From positions 62,001 to 126,000 of the forward strand of contig NZ_CABPSH010000008.1 in assembly GCF_902459725.1 (NCBI RefSeq): DNA of 64,000 bases, written 5' to 3'. Origin of the DNA: Pandoraea eparura. Its GTDB lineage: Bacteria; Pseudomonadota; Gammaproteobacteria; Burkholderiales; Burkholderiaceae. The translations under genes and the position numbers were made by a program. The notes below the pieces were generated by a model. That model was not told where the DNA came from. It saw only the letters and a list, made by a program, of their open reading frames with translations, and ran no database searches. This document shows positions 44,337 through 54,249 of this stretch, piece after piece (position 1 is the first letter of the stretch; every line of letters starts with the position of its first letter).

Positions 44337-44963
44337 ATGACGCTCGACGCCTTCAAGTTCTTCATTTCGTTGCTGGCCCTGATCAATCCGCTCGGGGCGA
44401 TCCCGCTATTCATCAGCCTCACGTCGTCGCAGACGCGCGAGGAGAAGCGCCGTACGATCAATGTCGCGGCGATTGCGGTCGCGCTGGTCGTCGCCGGCTC
44501 GGGACTGTTCGGTGAGGCCATCATCCGCTTCTTCGGTATTTCGATCGCGTCGCTTGAAGTCGGCGGCGGCGTCATCATGTTGCTCATGGCGGTCAACATG
44601 ATCAACGCGCAGACCGGGAACACGCGCTCGACCGCGGAAGAGCGCGACGAAGCGGAAGAGCGGCCGAACATCGCCGTGGTGCCGCTCGCGATCCCGCTGC
44701 TTACCGGTCCGGGCACGATCAGTACGGTGATCATCTACTCGGGGCGTGCGCACGGCTGGGCACAGATCCTGATGCTTCTGGCGATCGGCGTGGGCCTGGG
44801 CGCGGTGTGCTGGGTAGCGCTGAGCAGCGCCGGACGTCTTGAAGGCTGGCTCGGGCGCACGGGCATTAACATCGGCACGCGCCTGATGGGGTTGATCCTC
44901 TCGGCGCTGGCCGTGGAATTCATTATCGATGGTTTGAAAATACTGCTGCCGGGTTTGAGATGA
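44337..44963 (+). CDS. marC: MarC family integral membrane protein
   Basis: Six-helix membrane protein of unknown transport role. The 208-aa product has [38 protein letters not shown] and [19 protein letters not shown], the repeat motifs of the family. Despite the name there is no proven role in drug resistance. It lies inside the his operon between hisB and hisH, as in other Burkholderiales, and overlaps hisH by four bases. Confidence 0.9.
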   Translation: MTLDAFKFFISLLALINPLGAIPLFISLTSSQTREEKRRTINVAAIAVALVVAGSGLFGEAIIRFFGISIASLEVGGGVIMLLMAVNMINAQTGNTRSTAEERDEAEERPNIAVVPLAIPLLTGPGTISTVIIYSGRAHGWAQILMLLAIGVGLGAVCWVALSSAGRLEGWLGRTGINIGTRLMGLILSALAVEFIIDGLKILLPGLR

Positions 44964-45598
44964 ATAAGATTGCGATTGTCGACTACGGAATGGGCAACCT
45001 GCGCTCGGTCTATCAGGCGCTGCGTGCGGCCGCGCCGGAGGCTGATGTGAGCATCAGCAGCGACGCCGCCGAGATTCGCGCCGCCGACCGCGTGGTGCTG
45101 CCGGGGCAGGGTGCGATGCGCGACTGCATGGGCTGCCTGAACGAGTCGGGCCTGCGCGACGCGGTTGTCGAGGCTGCCGCGTCCAAGCCGATGTTCGGCG
45201 TGTGCGTGGGCGAGCAGATGCTGTTCGACATGTCGGACGAGGGCAACACGCCCGCGCTCGGCCTGCTGCCGGGGCGCGTGGTGCGCTTCGAACTCGAGGG
45301 CCAGGTGCAGGACGACGGCTCGCGCTTCAAGGTGCCGCAGATGGGCTGGAATCGCGTGCGTCAGACGCAGCCACACCCGATCTGGGCCGGTGTGCCCGAC
45401 GAGAGTTACTTTTACTTCGTGCACAGCTACTACGTGGTGCCCGCGAAGCCCGAGCTGACCGTTGGCGAGACGGTCTATGGGGTGCCCTTTACCTGTGCGG
45501 TGGCCCAAGATAATATCTTCGCGACCCAGTTCCACCCGGAAAAGAGCGCCCAGGCCGGCCTTGCCCTGTATCGCAATTTTGCGCAGTGGAAGCCCTGA
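44960..45598 (+). CDS. hisH: Imidazole glycerol phosphate synthase glutaminase subunit HisH
   Basis: Glutamine amidotransferase that delivers ammonia to HisF. The 212-aa class I glutaminase has the nucleophile cysteine in GVCVGEQM and the His-Glu pair in QFHPEKS. Overlaps marC by four bases. hisF, its partner, lies about 1 kb downstream beyond hisA. Confidence 0.97.
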   Translation: MNKIAIVDYGMGNLRSVYQALRAAAPEADVSISSDAAEIRAADRVVLPGQGAMRDCMGCLNESGLRDAVVEAAASKPMFGVCVGEQMLFDMSDEGNTPALGLLPGRVVRFELEGQVQDDGSRFKVPQMGWNRVRQTQPHPIWAGVPDESYFYFVHSYYVVPAKPELTVGETVYGVPFTCAVAQDNIFATQFHPEKSAQAGLALYRNFAQWKP

Positions 45599-45802
45599 TT
45601 GTGACCCGTTCGTGACCCGTTTGGCGCGCTCGCGCCCGGATGTCTCTCTGAGCATGCACCGCGTCCCGGCTTATACTGTGTGTCATGTTGATGAATCCGA
45701 TCCCGACGTGCCGATGCCCGGCAAGGCTGGGCTCGGTTTTATGTTGCCCGCGTAGTTTGCGAATTCCCTTTACCTCCCTCTAGCGACGTTTCACGATTGC
45801 CT

Positions 45803-46552
45803 ATGCTGCTCATCCCGGCCATCGACCTTAAAGACGGTCAGTGTGTACGCCTCAAACAAGGCGACATGGATCAAGCCACCGTATTCTCGGAGGAACCCGC
45901 AGCCATGGCTCGACATTGGGTCGAGCAAGGCGCGCGCCGCCTCCATCTGGTGGACTTGAACGGCGCATTCGCCGGCAAGCCGCGCAACGAAGCCGCCATC
46001 CGCGCCATCATTCAGGAAGTCGGGGCCGATATCCCCGTGCAGTTGGGCGGCGGTATTCGCGACCTGGCCACCATCGAGCGCTATCTCGATGACGGTCTGT
46101 CGTACGTCATCATCGGGACGGCGGCGGTGAAGAATCCCGGATTCCTCCGGGATGCGTGCAGCGCCTTCGGCGGGCACATCATCGTCGGCCTGGATGCCAA
46201 GGACGGCAAGGTCGCCACCGACGGCTGGAGCAAGCTCACCGGCCACGAAGTCGTGGACCTGGCGCGCAAGTTCGAGGACTACGGTGTGGAGTCGATCATC
46301 TACACCGACATCGGTCGCGACGGCATGCTCCAGGGCATCAATATCGAGGCCACGGTGCGTCTCGCACAGGCGGTGACGGTGCCGGTGATTGCCAGCGGCG
46401 GGCTGTCGAACCTGAACGATATCGATGCGCTGTGCCAGGTCGAACACGAGGGCGTCGAAGGCGTCATCTGTGGTCGCGCGATCTACTCGGGCGACCTGAA
46501 TTTCGCGGCGGCGCAAACCCGTGCCGACGAGCTTTCCGAAGGAGCGGCGTAA
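45803..46552 (+). CDS. hisA: Phosphoribosylformimino-AICAR isomerase HisA
   Basis: Isomerises ProFAR in histidine synthesis; TIM-barrel protein. The 249-aa product starts [21 protein letters not shown] and has [29 protein letters not shown] and ASGGLSN, the two phosphate sites of the fold. ATG 45803 is preferred over an upstream TTG two codons earlier. The 204 bp before it hold no gene; a TATACT at 45672 could be a -10 box. Confidence 0.97.
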   Translation: MLLIPAIDLKDGQCVRLKQGDMDQATVFSEEPAAMARHWVEQGARRLHLVDLNGAFAGKPRNEAAIRAIIQEVGADIPVQLGGGIRDLATIERYLDDGLSYVIIGTAAVKNPGFLRDACSAFGGHIIVGLDAKDGKVATDGWSKLTGHEVVDLARKFEDYGVESIIYTDIGRDGMLQGINIEATVRLAQAVTVPVIASGGLSNLNDIDALCQVEHEGVEGVICGRAIYSGDLNFAAAQTRADELSEGAA

Positions 46553-46590
46553 GCGAGGCCACGGCTGCGGCCGCCTCGCCTGCCAACATC

Positions 46591-47364
46591 ATGGCTCTCG
46601 CTAAACGCATCATCCCGTGTCTGGACGTGACGGCCGGCCGCGTGGTCAAGGGTGTCAATTTCGTCGAACTTCGCGACGCGGGCGACCCCGTCGAGATCGC
46701 CCGCCGCTATGACGAGCAGGGCGCCGACGAACTGACGTTCCTCGACATCACGGCGACCTCCGACGGACGCGATCTCATCTTGCCGATCATCGAAGCGGTG
46801 GCCGCGCAGGTCTTCATTCCGCTGACCGTGGGCGGTGGCGTGCGCGAGGTGGCCGACGTGCGCCGCCTGCTCAACGCCGGCGCCGACAAGGTCAGCATGA
46901 ACTCGTCGGCGGTGGCCAATCCGCAACTGGTGGCCGACGCGGCTGCCAAGTATGGCTCGCAGTGCATCGTTGTGGCGATCGACGCCAAGCGTGTGTCCGC
47001 CGACGGCGAGGCGCCGCGCTGGGAAGTCTTCACGCACGGCGGACGCAAGGCCACCGGACTCGACGCCGTGGGCTGGGCCAAGCAGATCGAGGCCCTCGGC
47101 GCGGGCGAAATCCTGCTCACCAGCATGGATCGCGACGGCACGAAGAGCGGCTTCGACCTGGCGCTCACGCGCGCGGTGTCGGACGCCGTGAGCATTCCCG
47201 TGATCGCCTCGGGCGGCGTGGGTTCGCTGGCCGATCTGGCCAACGGCGTGACCGAAGGCCATGCGGATGCCGTGCTTGCCGCGAGTATCTTCCACTACGG
47301 CGAGCACACGGTCGGTGAAGCGAAGCGCTTCATGGCCGACAAGGGCATTTCGGTGCGGCTCTGA
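46591..47364 (+). CDS. hisF: Imidazole glycerol phosphate synthase cyclase subunit HisF
   Basis: Cyclase that makes imidazole glycerol phosphate and AICAR with ammonia from HisH. The 257-aa TIM barrel begins [21 protein letters not shown] and has the catalytic aspartates in CLDV and TSMDRDGT, plus [12 protein letters not shown]. It lies 38 bp downstream of hisA. Confidence 0.97.
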   Translation: MALAKRIIPCLDVTAGRVVKGVNFVELRDAGDPVEIARRYDEQGADELTFLDITATSDGRDLILPIIEAVAAQVFIPLTVGGGVREVADVRRLLNAGADKVSMNSSAVANPQLVADAAAKYGSQCIVVAIDAKRVSADGEAPRWEVFTHGGRKATGLDAVGWAKQIEALGAGEILLTSMDRDGTKSGFDLALTRAVSDAVSIPVIASGGVGSLADLANGVTEGHADAVLAASIFHYGEHTVGEAKRFMADKGISVRL

Positions 47365-47381
47365 ACGGAATTCGACGGATC

Positions 47382-47780
47382 ATGACGCAAGATTGGCTGG
47401 ACAAGGTGGCTTGGGACGCGCAGGGCCTCGTGCCCGTGATTGCGCAGGAAGTCGGCAGCAACGATGTGCTGATGTTCGCCTGGATGAACCGTGAGGCGCT
47501 CGCGCGCACGGTCGAGACCGGCGAGGCCGTCTATTATTCGCGCTCGCGCAAGCGGCTGTGGCACAAGGGCGAGGAATCGGGCCACGTGCAGAAGGTGCAC
47601 GAGATTCGTCTCGATTGCGACGAAGACGTGGTGCTGATCAAGGTCGAGCAGATCGACGGCATTGCCTGCCACACCGGTCGCCATTCCTGTTTCTTCCAGA
47701 AGTTCGAGGGCAGCGTCGAGGATGGCCAGTGGGCCACCGTCGAGCCGGTGCTCAAGGACCCGCACAAGATCTACAAGTGA
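47382..47780 (+). CDS. hisI: Phosphoribosyl-AMP cyclohydrolase HisI
   Basis: Opens the ring of phosphoribosyl-AMP. The 132-aa product is the single-domain enzyme, with the zinc-binding cysteines and histidines in LDCDED and CHTGRHSC. Separate from hisE, unlike the fused enzyme of E. coli. Confidence 0.97.
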   Translation: MTQDWLDKVAWDAQGLVPVIAQEVGSNDVLMFAWMNREALARTVETGEAVYYSRSRKRLWHKGEESGHVQKVHEIRLDCDEDVVLIKVEQIDGIACHTGRHSCFFQKFEGSVEDGQWATVEPVLKDPHKIYK

Positions 47781-47785
47781 GCGCC

Positions 47786-48142
47786 ATGAACGATACGCTG
47801 GAGCGTGTGGCCGAGGTGATCGCCTCGCGCAAGGGGGCGGATCCCGACAAGTCGTACGTCGCCCGTCTGTTCCACAAGGGCGATGACGCCATCTGCAAGA
47901 AGATCGGCGAAGAGGCCACCGAAGTGGTGCTCGCGGCAAAGGACATTCGCATTGGCGGGGCCGAGAACCTGCGCCAGAAGCTCGTCAACGAGACGGCCGA
48001 CCTGTGGTTTCACTGCATGGTGCTGCTCGCGCATCACGACCTGAGCCCGAACGAAGTGCTCGCTGAACTGGCGCGCCGCGAAGGGTTGTCGGGGCTCGTC
48101 GAAAAGGCGCAGCGCAGCACCCGCGGCGAACACGCGGACTGA
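47786..48142 (+). CDS. hisE: Phosphoribosyl-ATP pyrophosphatase HisE
   Basis: Hydrolyses phosphoribosyl-ATP. The 118-aa product is an all-alpha MazG-like enzyme with the metal-binding [14 protein letters not shown] and the NETADLWFH motif. It starts six bases after the hisI stop; an in-frame GTG at 47777 is possible. Last of the his genes. Confidence 0.96.
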   Translation: MNDTLERVAEVIASRKGADPDKSYVARLFHKGDDAICKKIGEEATEVVLAAKDIRIGGAENLRQKLVNETADLWFHCMVLLAHHDLSPNEVLAELARREGLSGLVEKAQRSTRGEHAD

Positions 48143-48207
48143 TTTCCTGCGGCCGTGACGGCCGCCATCGTCGATATGCCGCGCAGGCTCACGCGAGGAG
48201 ACGCCTC

Positions 48208-48630
48208 ATGAACGATTCGCAGCCCCCGGGCGCGACCGGATCGCCCGGCAGCCCGGGCAATCCTTATCTCGCCACGCCCCCGAATGCGCCGAGTGCCGAG
48301 CAGGAGCGCGCGCTGCGCAAGCTCACGCATGTGCTCTACGCGCTCTATGCGCTGTTCTGGCTCACGGGCGGCGTGACCGCCATCGTGGCGATCATCATCA
48401 ACTACATCAAGCGCGACGACGCGGCCGGCACGCTCTACGCTTCGCATTTCACGTGGCAGATCCGCACGTTCTGGTGGTCGGTGGTCTGGGGTGTGCTCGG
48501 CGTGGCGCTCGCCGTGGTCATGGTCGGCTTCGCGATCCTTTGGGTGCTGGGCATCTGGGCACTGTACCGGATCGTCAAGGGCTGGCTCTACCTGAACGAC
48601 AACAAGCCCATGTACGCCGCGCGCGCCTGA
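48208..48630 (+). CDS. DUF4870-like small membrane protein
   Basis: 140-aa protein with a Pro/Gly-rich N-terminus of about 35 residues and three membrane helices (VLYALYALFWLTGGVTAIVAI, SVVWGVLGVALAVVMVGFAI, then WVLGIWALYRIVKGWLYL). The YLNDNKPMY end and helix pattern match the DUF4870/YidH-like membrane families. Function unknown. GGAGACGCCTC precedes the ATG. It lies between hisE and hinT, a position also seen in related genomes. Confidence 0.75.
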   Translation: MNDSQPPGATGSPGSPGNPYLATPPNAPSAEQERALRKLTHVLYALYALFWLTGGVTAIVAIIINYIKRDDAAGTLYASHFTWQIRTFWWSVVWGVLGVALAVVMVGFAILWVLGIWALYRIVKGWLYLNDNKPMYAARA

Positions 48631-48684
48631 ACGACGCCGGGCGGCGCTTCGAACCCTGAGAGTATTCGAGAGGAAGACACACGC

Positions 48685-49059
48685 ATGACGCAAGACAACT
48701 GTATCTTCTGCAAGATCATCGCCGGACAGATCCCGAGCGCGCAGGTCCACGCCGATGACGATGTGGTGGTGTTCAAGGACATCAACCCGGCCGCCGATCT
48801 GCACCTGCTCATGGTGCCGCGCAAGCACATCGCCACGCTGCAGGACTGCGAGCCGGGCGATCAGGCGCTGCTGGGCAAGATGATGCTGCTCGCGCCGAAG
48901 CTGGCCGCCGAGCAGGGTTATCGTTTTGACGGCGACGCGTCGAATATCGAAGGCAACGGATTTCGTGTCGTGATGAACACCGGGCCGGGCGGCGGCCAGG
49001 AGGTTTATCATCTTCACATGCACATTCTGGCCGGGCCGCGGCCGTGGAAGCGGATGTGA
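48685..49059 (+). CDS. hinT: HIT-domain nucleotide hydrolase (HinT-like)
   Basis: Histidine triad protein that cleaves AMP-lysine-type phosphoramidates and adenylated aminoacyl adducts. The 124-aa product begins with a CIFCKI zinc-type motif, then ADLHLLMVPRKHI and the active-site triad YHLHMHILAG. Family is clear; exact substrates are not. GAGAGGAAG precedes the start. Next gene tatA begins 281 bp later. Confidence 0.93.
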   Translation: MTQDNCIFCKIIAGQIPSAQVHADDDVVVFKDINPAADLHLLMVPRKHIATLQDCEPGDQALLGKMMLLAPKLAAEQGYRFDGDASNIEGNGFRVVMNTGPGGGQEVYHLHMHILAGPRPWKRM

Positions 49060-49340
49060 ATACCGCTGGCGGCATGACGCGACGCTTTGCCGCGCAGGGC
49101 TGCCGGATCGTGCAAGTGTCCCGCATCGGCGACAGTTTCACGAAACATTTATTTCTACCCGACGTCAGGCCCGGTTACGATGCAGGACGTGACGCGCGAT
49201 GTGCCACAATGGGGCACATTGCCGCGGACACGGCGGCAAACATGGAGCGCTTGTCCGAGGGGGCGTGAAGCCAGGGCAATCGTGCACGACAAGACCTCGT
49301 CGCGATGCGGCAGGGGTGGGGAAACGCAAGGAGAGTGGTC

Positions 49341-49586
49341 ATGGGTTCGTTGAGTATTTGGCACTGGCTGATCGTGCTGGTGATCGTGATGATGGTTTTC
49401 GGCACCAAGAAGCTGCGTAACATCGGCAGCGACCTGGGAGGCGCCGTGAAGGGCTTCAAGGACGGCATGAAGGAGGGCGAAGGTGCCCCGGCCGCCAAGG
49501 AAGACCCGGCGGCGGCCAAGGAACTGCGCGATTCGACCACCATCGACGTGCAGGCCAAGGACACGAGCAATCATAAGCAAGGCTAA
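49341..49586 (+). CDS. tatA: Twin-arginine translocase subunit TatA
   Basis: Pore-forming subunit of the Tat pathway. The 81-aa product has an N-terminal membrane helix ([16 protein letters not shown]), the conserved [23 protein letters not shown] amphipathic helix and an acidic disordered tail. First gene of tatABC, preceded by AAGGAGAG. Confidence 0.95.
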   Translation: MGSLSIWHWLIVLVIVMMVFGTKKLRNIGSDLGGAVKGFKDGMKEGEGAPAAKEDPAAAKELRDSTTIDVQAKDTSNHKQG

Positions 49587-49598
49587 GCCGGCGTCGAC

Positions 49599-50141
49599 AT
49601 GATCGATCTCGGTCTTTCCAAACTGATGTTGATCGGCGTTGTTGCGCTGGTCGTGATCGGCCCCGAGCGCTTGCCCAAAGTGGCGCGTACGGCGGGCGCG
49701 CTCTTTGGCCGCGCACAGCGCTATATCAACGATGTGAAGGCCGAGGTGAGCCGCGAGATGGAACTCGACGAGTTGCGCAACATGCGCACCCAGTTCGAGG
49801 ACGCGGCCCGCAGCGCCCAGAACACCATTCAGAAGCAACTGCACGAGCAGGAGGCGTCGCTCAACGACGCCTGGGCCAGTGCCACGGGGACGTCGACCGG
49901 CGATGTCGCCGGCGGCGGCACGGACGCGGCGACCGGGTATTCGGACAGCTATCTGGCCGAACCGGTGATCACGTCCGGCATCCGCGGGTCGACCAAGCGC
50001 CGCAACTGGCGCGTGCGTCGGGCTGCCACGCCGATCTGGTTCAAGCAGGCCAGCATCACGCGAACGCGGGTGCAGTCGGGGGCGGCGCGCGTGGCGCGCC
50101 ACACGCCGGCCAAGCTGCGCCGGCCCGTCAAGTTCTTCTGA
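49599..50141 (+). CDS. tatB: Twin-arginine translocase subunit TatB
   Basis: Receptor subunit that binds twin-arginine signal peptides with TatC. The 180-aa product has the N-terminal helix LSKLMLIGVVALVVIGPERLPKVAR, the amphipathic helix with YINDVKAEVSREMELDEL and a Gly/Ser-rich, then Arg-rich tail. Starts 12 bases after tatA. Confidence 0.94.
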   Translation: MIDLGLSKLMLIGVVALVVIGPERLPKVARTAGALFGRAQRYINDVKAEVSREMELDELRNMRTQFEDAARSAQNTIQKQLHEQEASLNDAWASATGTSTGDVAGGGTDAATGYSDSYLAEPVITSGIRGSTKRRNWRVRRAATPIWFKQASITRTRVQSGAARVARHTPAKLRRPVKFF

Positions 50142-50206
50142 GGCGCTTGCGCACCGAACTTCCCGCCATCTGGCACTGTGCCGGCTTCATTCCTGGATAA
50201 GTCGAC

Positions 50207-50998
50207 GTGAGCGACGACAAGCAAATCCCCGAAGGGGGCTCCGAAGAGACCTTCATCTCGCATCTGATCGAGCTGCGCAACCGCATCATTCGCGCGGGTG
50301 CGTCGGTGATCGTCGTGTTCCTCTCCCTGGTCTACTGGGCGCCGGATATCTTCCGCCTGCTCTCTCGCCCATTGATGCAATCGCTGCCTGCGGGCGGCAA
50401 GATGATCGTCACGGACATTACCGGCTCGTTCTTCGTGCCGATGAAGGTCACGATGATGGTGGCGTTCGTGATCGCGCTGCCCATCGTGCTCTATCAGGCC
50501 TGGGCGTTCGTGGCGCCGGGGTTGTATCAGCATGAGAAGAAGCTGGTCGTGCCGCTCGTCGTGAGCAGCTACACGCTCTTCCTGCTCGGCATGTCGTTCG
50601 CCTACTTCCTGGTGTTCCCGACCGTGTTCCACTTCATGGCGCATTACAACGCGCCGTTGGGTGCGGAGATGAACACCGATATCGACAATTACCTCAGTTT
50701 TGTCTTGACGATGTTCCTATGCTTCGGGGTGACCTTCGAAGTGCCGGTGGTCGTCGTGGTGCTCGCGCGCATGGGTGTGGTGAGCATCGACAAGCTCAAG
50801 CAGATTCGGCCGTACGTGGTGGTGGGCGCCTTTGTGCTCGCCGCCGTCGTGACGCCGCCGGACATGCTCTCGCAACTGATGCTGGCGATCCCGCTCTGCA
50901 TTCTTTATGAACTGGGCCTGATCGCGGCTCGGGTGTTCGTCAAACAGGGGCAGCAGGCCGACGAAGGAAGCGAGGGCAATGGGGAGGCGACGCCATAA
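50207..50998 (+). CDS. tatC: Twin-arginine translocase subunit TatC
   Basis: Six-helix membrane receptor of the Tat system. The 263-aa product has the conserved FISHLIELRNRIIRA N-terminus and the loop with FVAPGLYQHEKKLV, then FALSFVLT-type motifs of the fold (here YLSFVLTMFLCFGVTFEVPV). GTG start. The terminator at 51157-51191 probably ends the tat transcript. Confidence 0.96.
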   Translation: MSDDKQIPEGGSEETFISHLIELRNRIIRAGASVIVVFLSLVYWAPDIFRLLSRPLMQSLPAGGKMIVTDITGSFFVPMKVTMMVAFVIALPIVLYQAWAFVAPGLYQHEKKLVVPLVVSSYTLFLLGMSFAYFLVFPTVFHFMAHYNAPLGAEMNTDIDNYLSFVLTMFLCFGVTFEVPVVVVVLARMGVVSIDKLKQIRPYVVVGAFVLAAVVTPPDMLSQLMLAIPLCILYELGLIAARVFVKQGQQADEGSEGNGEATP

Positions 50999-51000
50999 CG

Positions 51001-51125
51001 CAGCATCACCCAGCATCACTCGGTGTGACCCAGCTTTCCCCGGCGTGATCCGGGGTGATCCGGGGTGATCCGGCATCCCCCGACGTGACCTGGCGTGATC
51101 CGGCATCCCCGGCATGACCCGGTGC
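51001..51125. repeat. Degenerate 10-bp tandem array after tatC
   Basis: About twelve consecutive 10-base units with consensus close to CGGcgTGAtC run from 51001 to the start of the tatC terminator region; examples are CGGCGTGATC, CGGGGTGATC and CGGCATCCCC. It does not encode a protein that I can support. The remainder of 51001-51309 holds only the terminator. Confidence 0.7.
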
Positions 51126-51156
51126 GAAGCCACCGGCTCGCGACATCAAGGCAAGC

Positions 51157-51191
51157 GAAAAGGCACCGGTCCATGACCCGTGCCTTTTTTC
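51157..51191 (+). terminator. Strong intrinsic terminator between tatC and the DegS-like gene
   Basis: AAAAGGCAC/GTGCCTTTT with an inner GGTC/GACC pairing and a T run of six on the right side, A run on the left. The pairing works in either direction and separates the tat operon from the convergent protease gene. Confidence 0.9.
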
Positions 51192-51309
51192 GTGGGCGAT
51201 CGCCGGGAGGGGCGGGAGAGGGAGGGCTGGGGGATGCGCGCGGTCGCCCAGAGACGACAACGGCCGCGCCGAAGCGCAGCCGTCGTGTCGTGCCGGGCGT
51301 GTGACGCCG

Positions 51310-52548
51310 TCAGTCGGCGCTGTTCCCGTCCGGACTGCCGTCGCCGCCATCGGTCCCGTCGCCGCCGTCCTGCGCCGGTCGCTTGGGCGGCGGCGGACGC
51401 TTGCCGATGGTCACAGTGAGATCCATCGCTTTCTTCTTGCGCGTGACGTTCAGCTTGACCTGCGTGCCCGGCTTGATCTGGGCGATCACGTTGAGCAGTT
51501 CGGTGGTGTCGCGAATCGACTCGTCGTTCACCTTTGTCAGGATGTCGCCCGGCTGGACGCCGGCCTTGTCGGCGGGCCCACCCTGCACCACGCCGGCGAT
51601 GATGACGCCCGAATCCTGCTGCAGGCCAAACGACTCGGCGATATCCGACGTGATGTCCTGCGGCTCGACCCCGACCCAGCCACGCGTGACCGAGCCGGTG
51701 GTGATGATGCTCTCGAGCACCGAGCGGGCCGTCGACACGGGAATGGCGAAGCCGATGCCCATGTTGCCGCCGCTGCGCGAGTAGATTGCCGTATTGATGC
51801 CCAGCAGATTGCCGTTCGCGTCGACCAGTGCGCCGCCCGAGTTGCCGGGGTTGATGGCGGCATCCGTCTGAATGAAGTTCTCGAACGTGCTGATATCGAG
51901 GTGATTGCGGCCCAGCGCACTGATGATGCCCATCGTGACCGTCTGGCCGACGCCGAACGGATTGCCGATGGCGAGCACCACGTCACCCACGCGCACCTGC
52001 TCCATGCGGCCCAGCGTGATCGCGGGCAGGTTGTCGAGCGTGATCTTGAGCACCGCGAGGTCGGTCTCGGGGTCGCTGCCGACCAGCTTGGCGCGGGCCT
52101 TGCGGCCATCGGCGAGGGCGACTTCGATCTCGTCGGCGCCGTCCACCACGTGATGATTCGTGAGAATATAGCCTTCGCTGCTCACAATCACGCCCGAGCC
52201 GAGGCTCGACACCGGGTCTTGCCGCACCGTGCCGCCGCCGTCGCCGAAGAAGTAACGGAACAGCGGATCATCGAGGCGCGGATCGCGATTCTGCTTTTGT
52301 TCCTTGCTGGAAAAAATGCTGACGACCGCGGGCATGGCCTTTTGCGCGCCGTCGGCGTACGAGCCGGTGGCCGGTTTCTCGGACAGGCTCGGCGCGACTT
52401 CCTGCAGGGCGATGATGGGGTTGGCCAGTTGCTTGCCGAACGAACCCTGGCGTTGCAGCCACTGAGGCTTGAGGGTGGCGACGATGAAGAGCAACGCAAG
52501 CAGCACGGTGACCGCTTGCGCGAACAGTAGCCAGAAGCGTCTGAGCAT
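51310..52548 (-). CDS. DegS-type periplasmic serine protease
   Basis: Trypsin-fold protease with one PDZ domain, anchored in the inner membrane by an N-terminal helix (residues about 8-27), the layout of DegS rather than DegP. The 412-aa product has the triad: H in LTNHHVVDG, D in DPETDLAVLKI and S in NPGNSGGALVD. The PDZ domain contains GVIIAGVVQGGPADKAGVQPGDIL. In enterobacteria DegS starts the sigma-E envelope stress response; the role here is inferred. A Gly/Asp-rich tail ends the protein. It is divergent from the Nif3 gene with only 20 bp between starts, so promoters overlap. Confidence 0.9.
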   Translation of the reverse strand: MLRRFWLLFAQAVTVLLALLFIVATLKPQWLQRQGSFGKQLANPIIALQEVAPSLSEKPATGSYADGAQKAMPAVVSIFSSKEQKQNRDPRLDDPLFRYFFGDGGGTVRQDPVSSLGSGVIVSSEGYILTNHHVVDGADEIEVALADGRKARAKLVGSDPETDLAVLKITLDNLPAITLGRMEQVRVGDVVLAIGNPFGVGQTVTMGIISALGRNHLDISTFENFIQTDAAINPGNSGGALVDANGNLLGINTAIYSRSGGNMGIGFAIPVSTARSVLESIITTGSVTRGWVGVEPQDITSDIAESFGLQQDSGVIIAGVVQGGPADKAGVQPGDILTKVNDESIRDTTELLNVIAQIKPGTQVKLNVTRKKKAMDLTVTIGKRPPPPKRPAQDGGDGTDGGDGSPDGNSAD

Positions 52549-52568
52549 GAAAGAGCGAGACCTTATCT

Positions 52569-53318
52569 ATGAATCGTGTTGAACTCGAATTGTATCTGAA
52601 CGATACCCTGCAAATCGCGCAATTTCGCGATTACTGCCCGAACGGCCTGCAGGTCGAAGGGCGCAGCGGGATCCAGAAAATCGCCAGCGGCGTAACTGCC
52701 AGCCTGGCCTTTCTCGAAGCCGCCCGCGACTGGGGCGCCGATGCCGTCCTCGTCCACCATGGTTACTTCTGGAAGAGCGAAGATGCCCGAATTACCGGGA
52801 TGAAGCGGCGCCGTTTGGGGGTGTTGATCGGTCATGACATCAACTTGTTCGCCTACCACCTGCCCCTCGATGCTCACCCCGAACTGGGCAACAACGCCCA
52901 ACTCGGCAAGCTGCTGGGTTTTGCCGACGATGGCGGCCGTTTCGGGCCGGATCAGCTCGGATGGCTTGGCGCACCGGCCGCGCCGACGACTTTGGCGGCG
53001 CTCGCCGCACACGTCGAAGCGACGCTGGGGCGTACGCCCCTGCTGCTGGGCGACCCGAACCGCGAGGTGCGCCGTGTGGCGTGGTGCACTGGTGGGGCAC
53101 AGGGGTTCTTTGAGGCGGCCATCGCGGCGGGCGCCGATGTGTACATCAGCGGCGAAGTCTCCGAGCCGACCCAGCATCTCGCGCTTGAGAGCGGCGTGGG
53201 CTACCTGGCGGCGGGTCACCACGCGACCGAGCGAGGTGGCGCGAAAGCCGTGGGCGACCATCTTGCCGCCCGGTTCGGGCTCGAGCATCGATTCTTCGAT
53301 ATGCCGAACCCGGTCTGA
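52569..53318 (+). CDS. Nif3-family metal-binding protein
   Basis: Member of the Nif3/YbgI family, often annotated as GTP cyclohydrolase I type 2. The 249-aa product has metal-binding residues in VHHGYFW and YHLPLDAHP, and a C-terminal HHATERGG region. The enzyme activity in this organism is uncertain. Divergent from the DegS-type gene, a pairing that recurs in betaproteobacteria. Confidence 0.9.
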   Translation: MNRVELELYLNDTLQIAQFRDYCPNGLQVEGRSGIQKIASGVTASLAFLEAARDWGADAVLVHHGYFWKSEDARITGMKRRRLGVLIGHDINLFAYHLPLDAHPELGNNAQLGKLLGFADDGGRFGPDQLGWLGAPAAPTTLAALAAHVEATLGRTPLLLGDPNREVRRVAWCTGGAQGFFEAAIAAGADVYISGEVSEPTQHLALESGVGYLAAGHHATERGGAKAVGDHLAARFGLEHRFFDMPNPV

Positions 53319-53397
53319 CTCGGGGCGGCAGTCGGACCGCTGCTGCGCCATTGTCGCGGCGGCGTGTGGGCGGGCGCCCAGGGCCGCCCTCCCCGCT

Positions 53398-53835
53398 CTA
53401 CTTCTTGAGGCTGTCGCGGATTTCGCGCAGCAGAACGATGTCTTCCGGCGTGGGCGCCGGCGCTGCCGGGGCGTCCGGTGCCGGACGCTTGAGCCGGTTG
53501 ATCTGCTTGACCATCAGGAAGATGATGACGGCCAGAATCAGGAAGTTCAGGGCGACGGTGATGAAGTTGCCGTATCCGAACACGGCCACACCGGCTTTGG
53601 TCAGGTCGGCGTACGACGTCGGATTGCCCTTGAAGTCGGGCGGGATATTGCCGAGCAGAATGAACTTGCTCGAGAAATCTAGGCCACCGAAGATTGCGCC
53701 GACGATCGGCATGATCAGGTCCTTGACGACCGAATCGACGATCTTGCCGAAGGCCCCGCCGATAATCACACCGACAGCCAGATCGATCACGTTGCCCTTG
53801 ACGGCAAATTCCTTGAATTCCGACATGAAGCTCAT
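53398..53835 (-). CDS. mscL: Large-conductance mechanosensitive channel MscL
   Basis: Pressure-release channel of the inner membrane. The 145-aa product has the N-terminal [40 protein letters not shown] of the pore helix, a periplasmic loop, the second helix ([19 protein letters not shown]) and the cytoplasmic helix ending in [10 protein letters not shown] (read as [14 protein letters not shown]). GGGAGGAATGGC precedes the start. Convergent with the Nif3 gene. Confidence 0.96.
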   Translation of the reverse strand: MSFMSEFKEFAVKGNVIDLAVGVIIGGAFGKIVDSVVKDLIMPIVGAIFGGLDFSSKFILLGNIPPDFKGNPTSYADLTKAGVAVFGYGNFITVALNFLILAVIIFLMVKQINRLKRPAPDAPAAPAPTPEDIVLLREIRDSLKK

Positions 53836-54176
53836 GCCATTCCTCCCTGTTGTTTCGAGTGGCCGGGGGAGCATCGCTACACCGGCACGCTTGAATGGGC
53901 ATTGATTGACCGGAAATACCATGCGGGCCGCACGGCTGCGGCGAGGGTCGCGTCGATCAATGTCACGCGAATGCCACAGGCCGCGCACGATGTCACCGGG
54001 ACGAGACAGGGAAAATGATGACTAAATGTCGTGCATGCGTCAACGAAAGCGGCGATCATGACGGTTCTCGTGCAGCATCCCAGAAGCGAAACCCCGGGTG
54101 AGCGCTAGCCGCCCGCAGGGTACGTTAATCCTTTGAAAATACGCGAAAACCACTAGGAGGCTGGGGCGTTTTGCCG

Positions 54177-54206
54177 TTGTTTCAGGCATTCGCGCTCGCG
54201 TATGAT
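54177..54206 (+). promoter_or_regulatory. Candidate promoter of petABC
   Basis: TTGTTT (54177-54182) and TATGAT (54201-54206), 18 bases apart, 44 bp before the petA ATG. The rest of the 414-bp gap between mscL and petA holds no gene that I can support. Confidence 0.4.
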
Positions 54207-54249
54207 TTAAGGTTGACGGAAATACCAATTCAACCGTGTGGGGCTTGTG

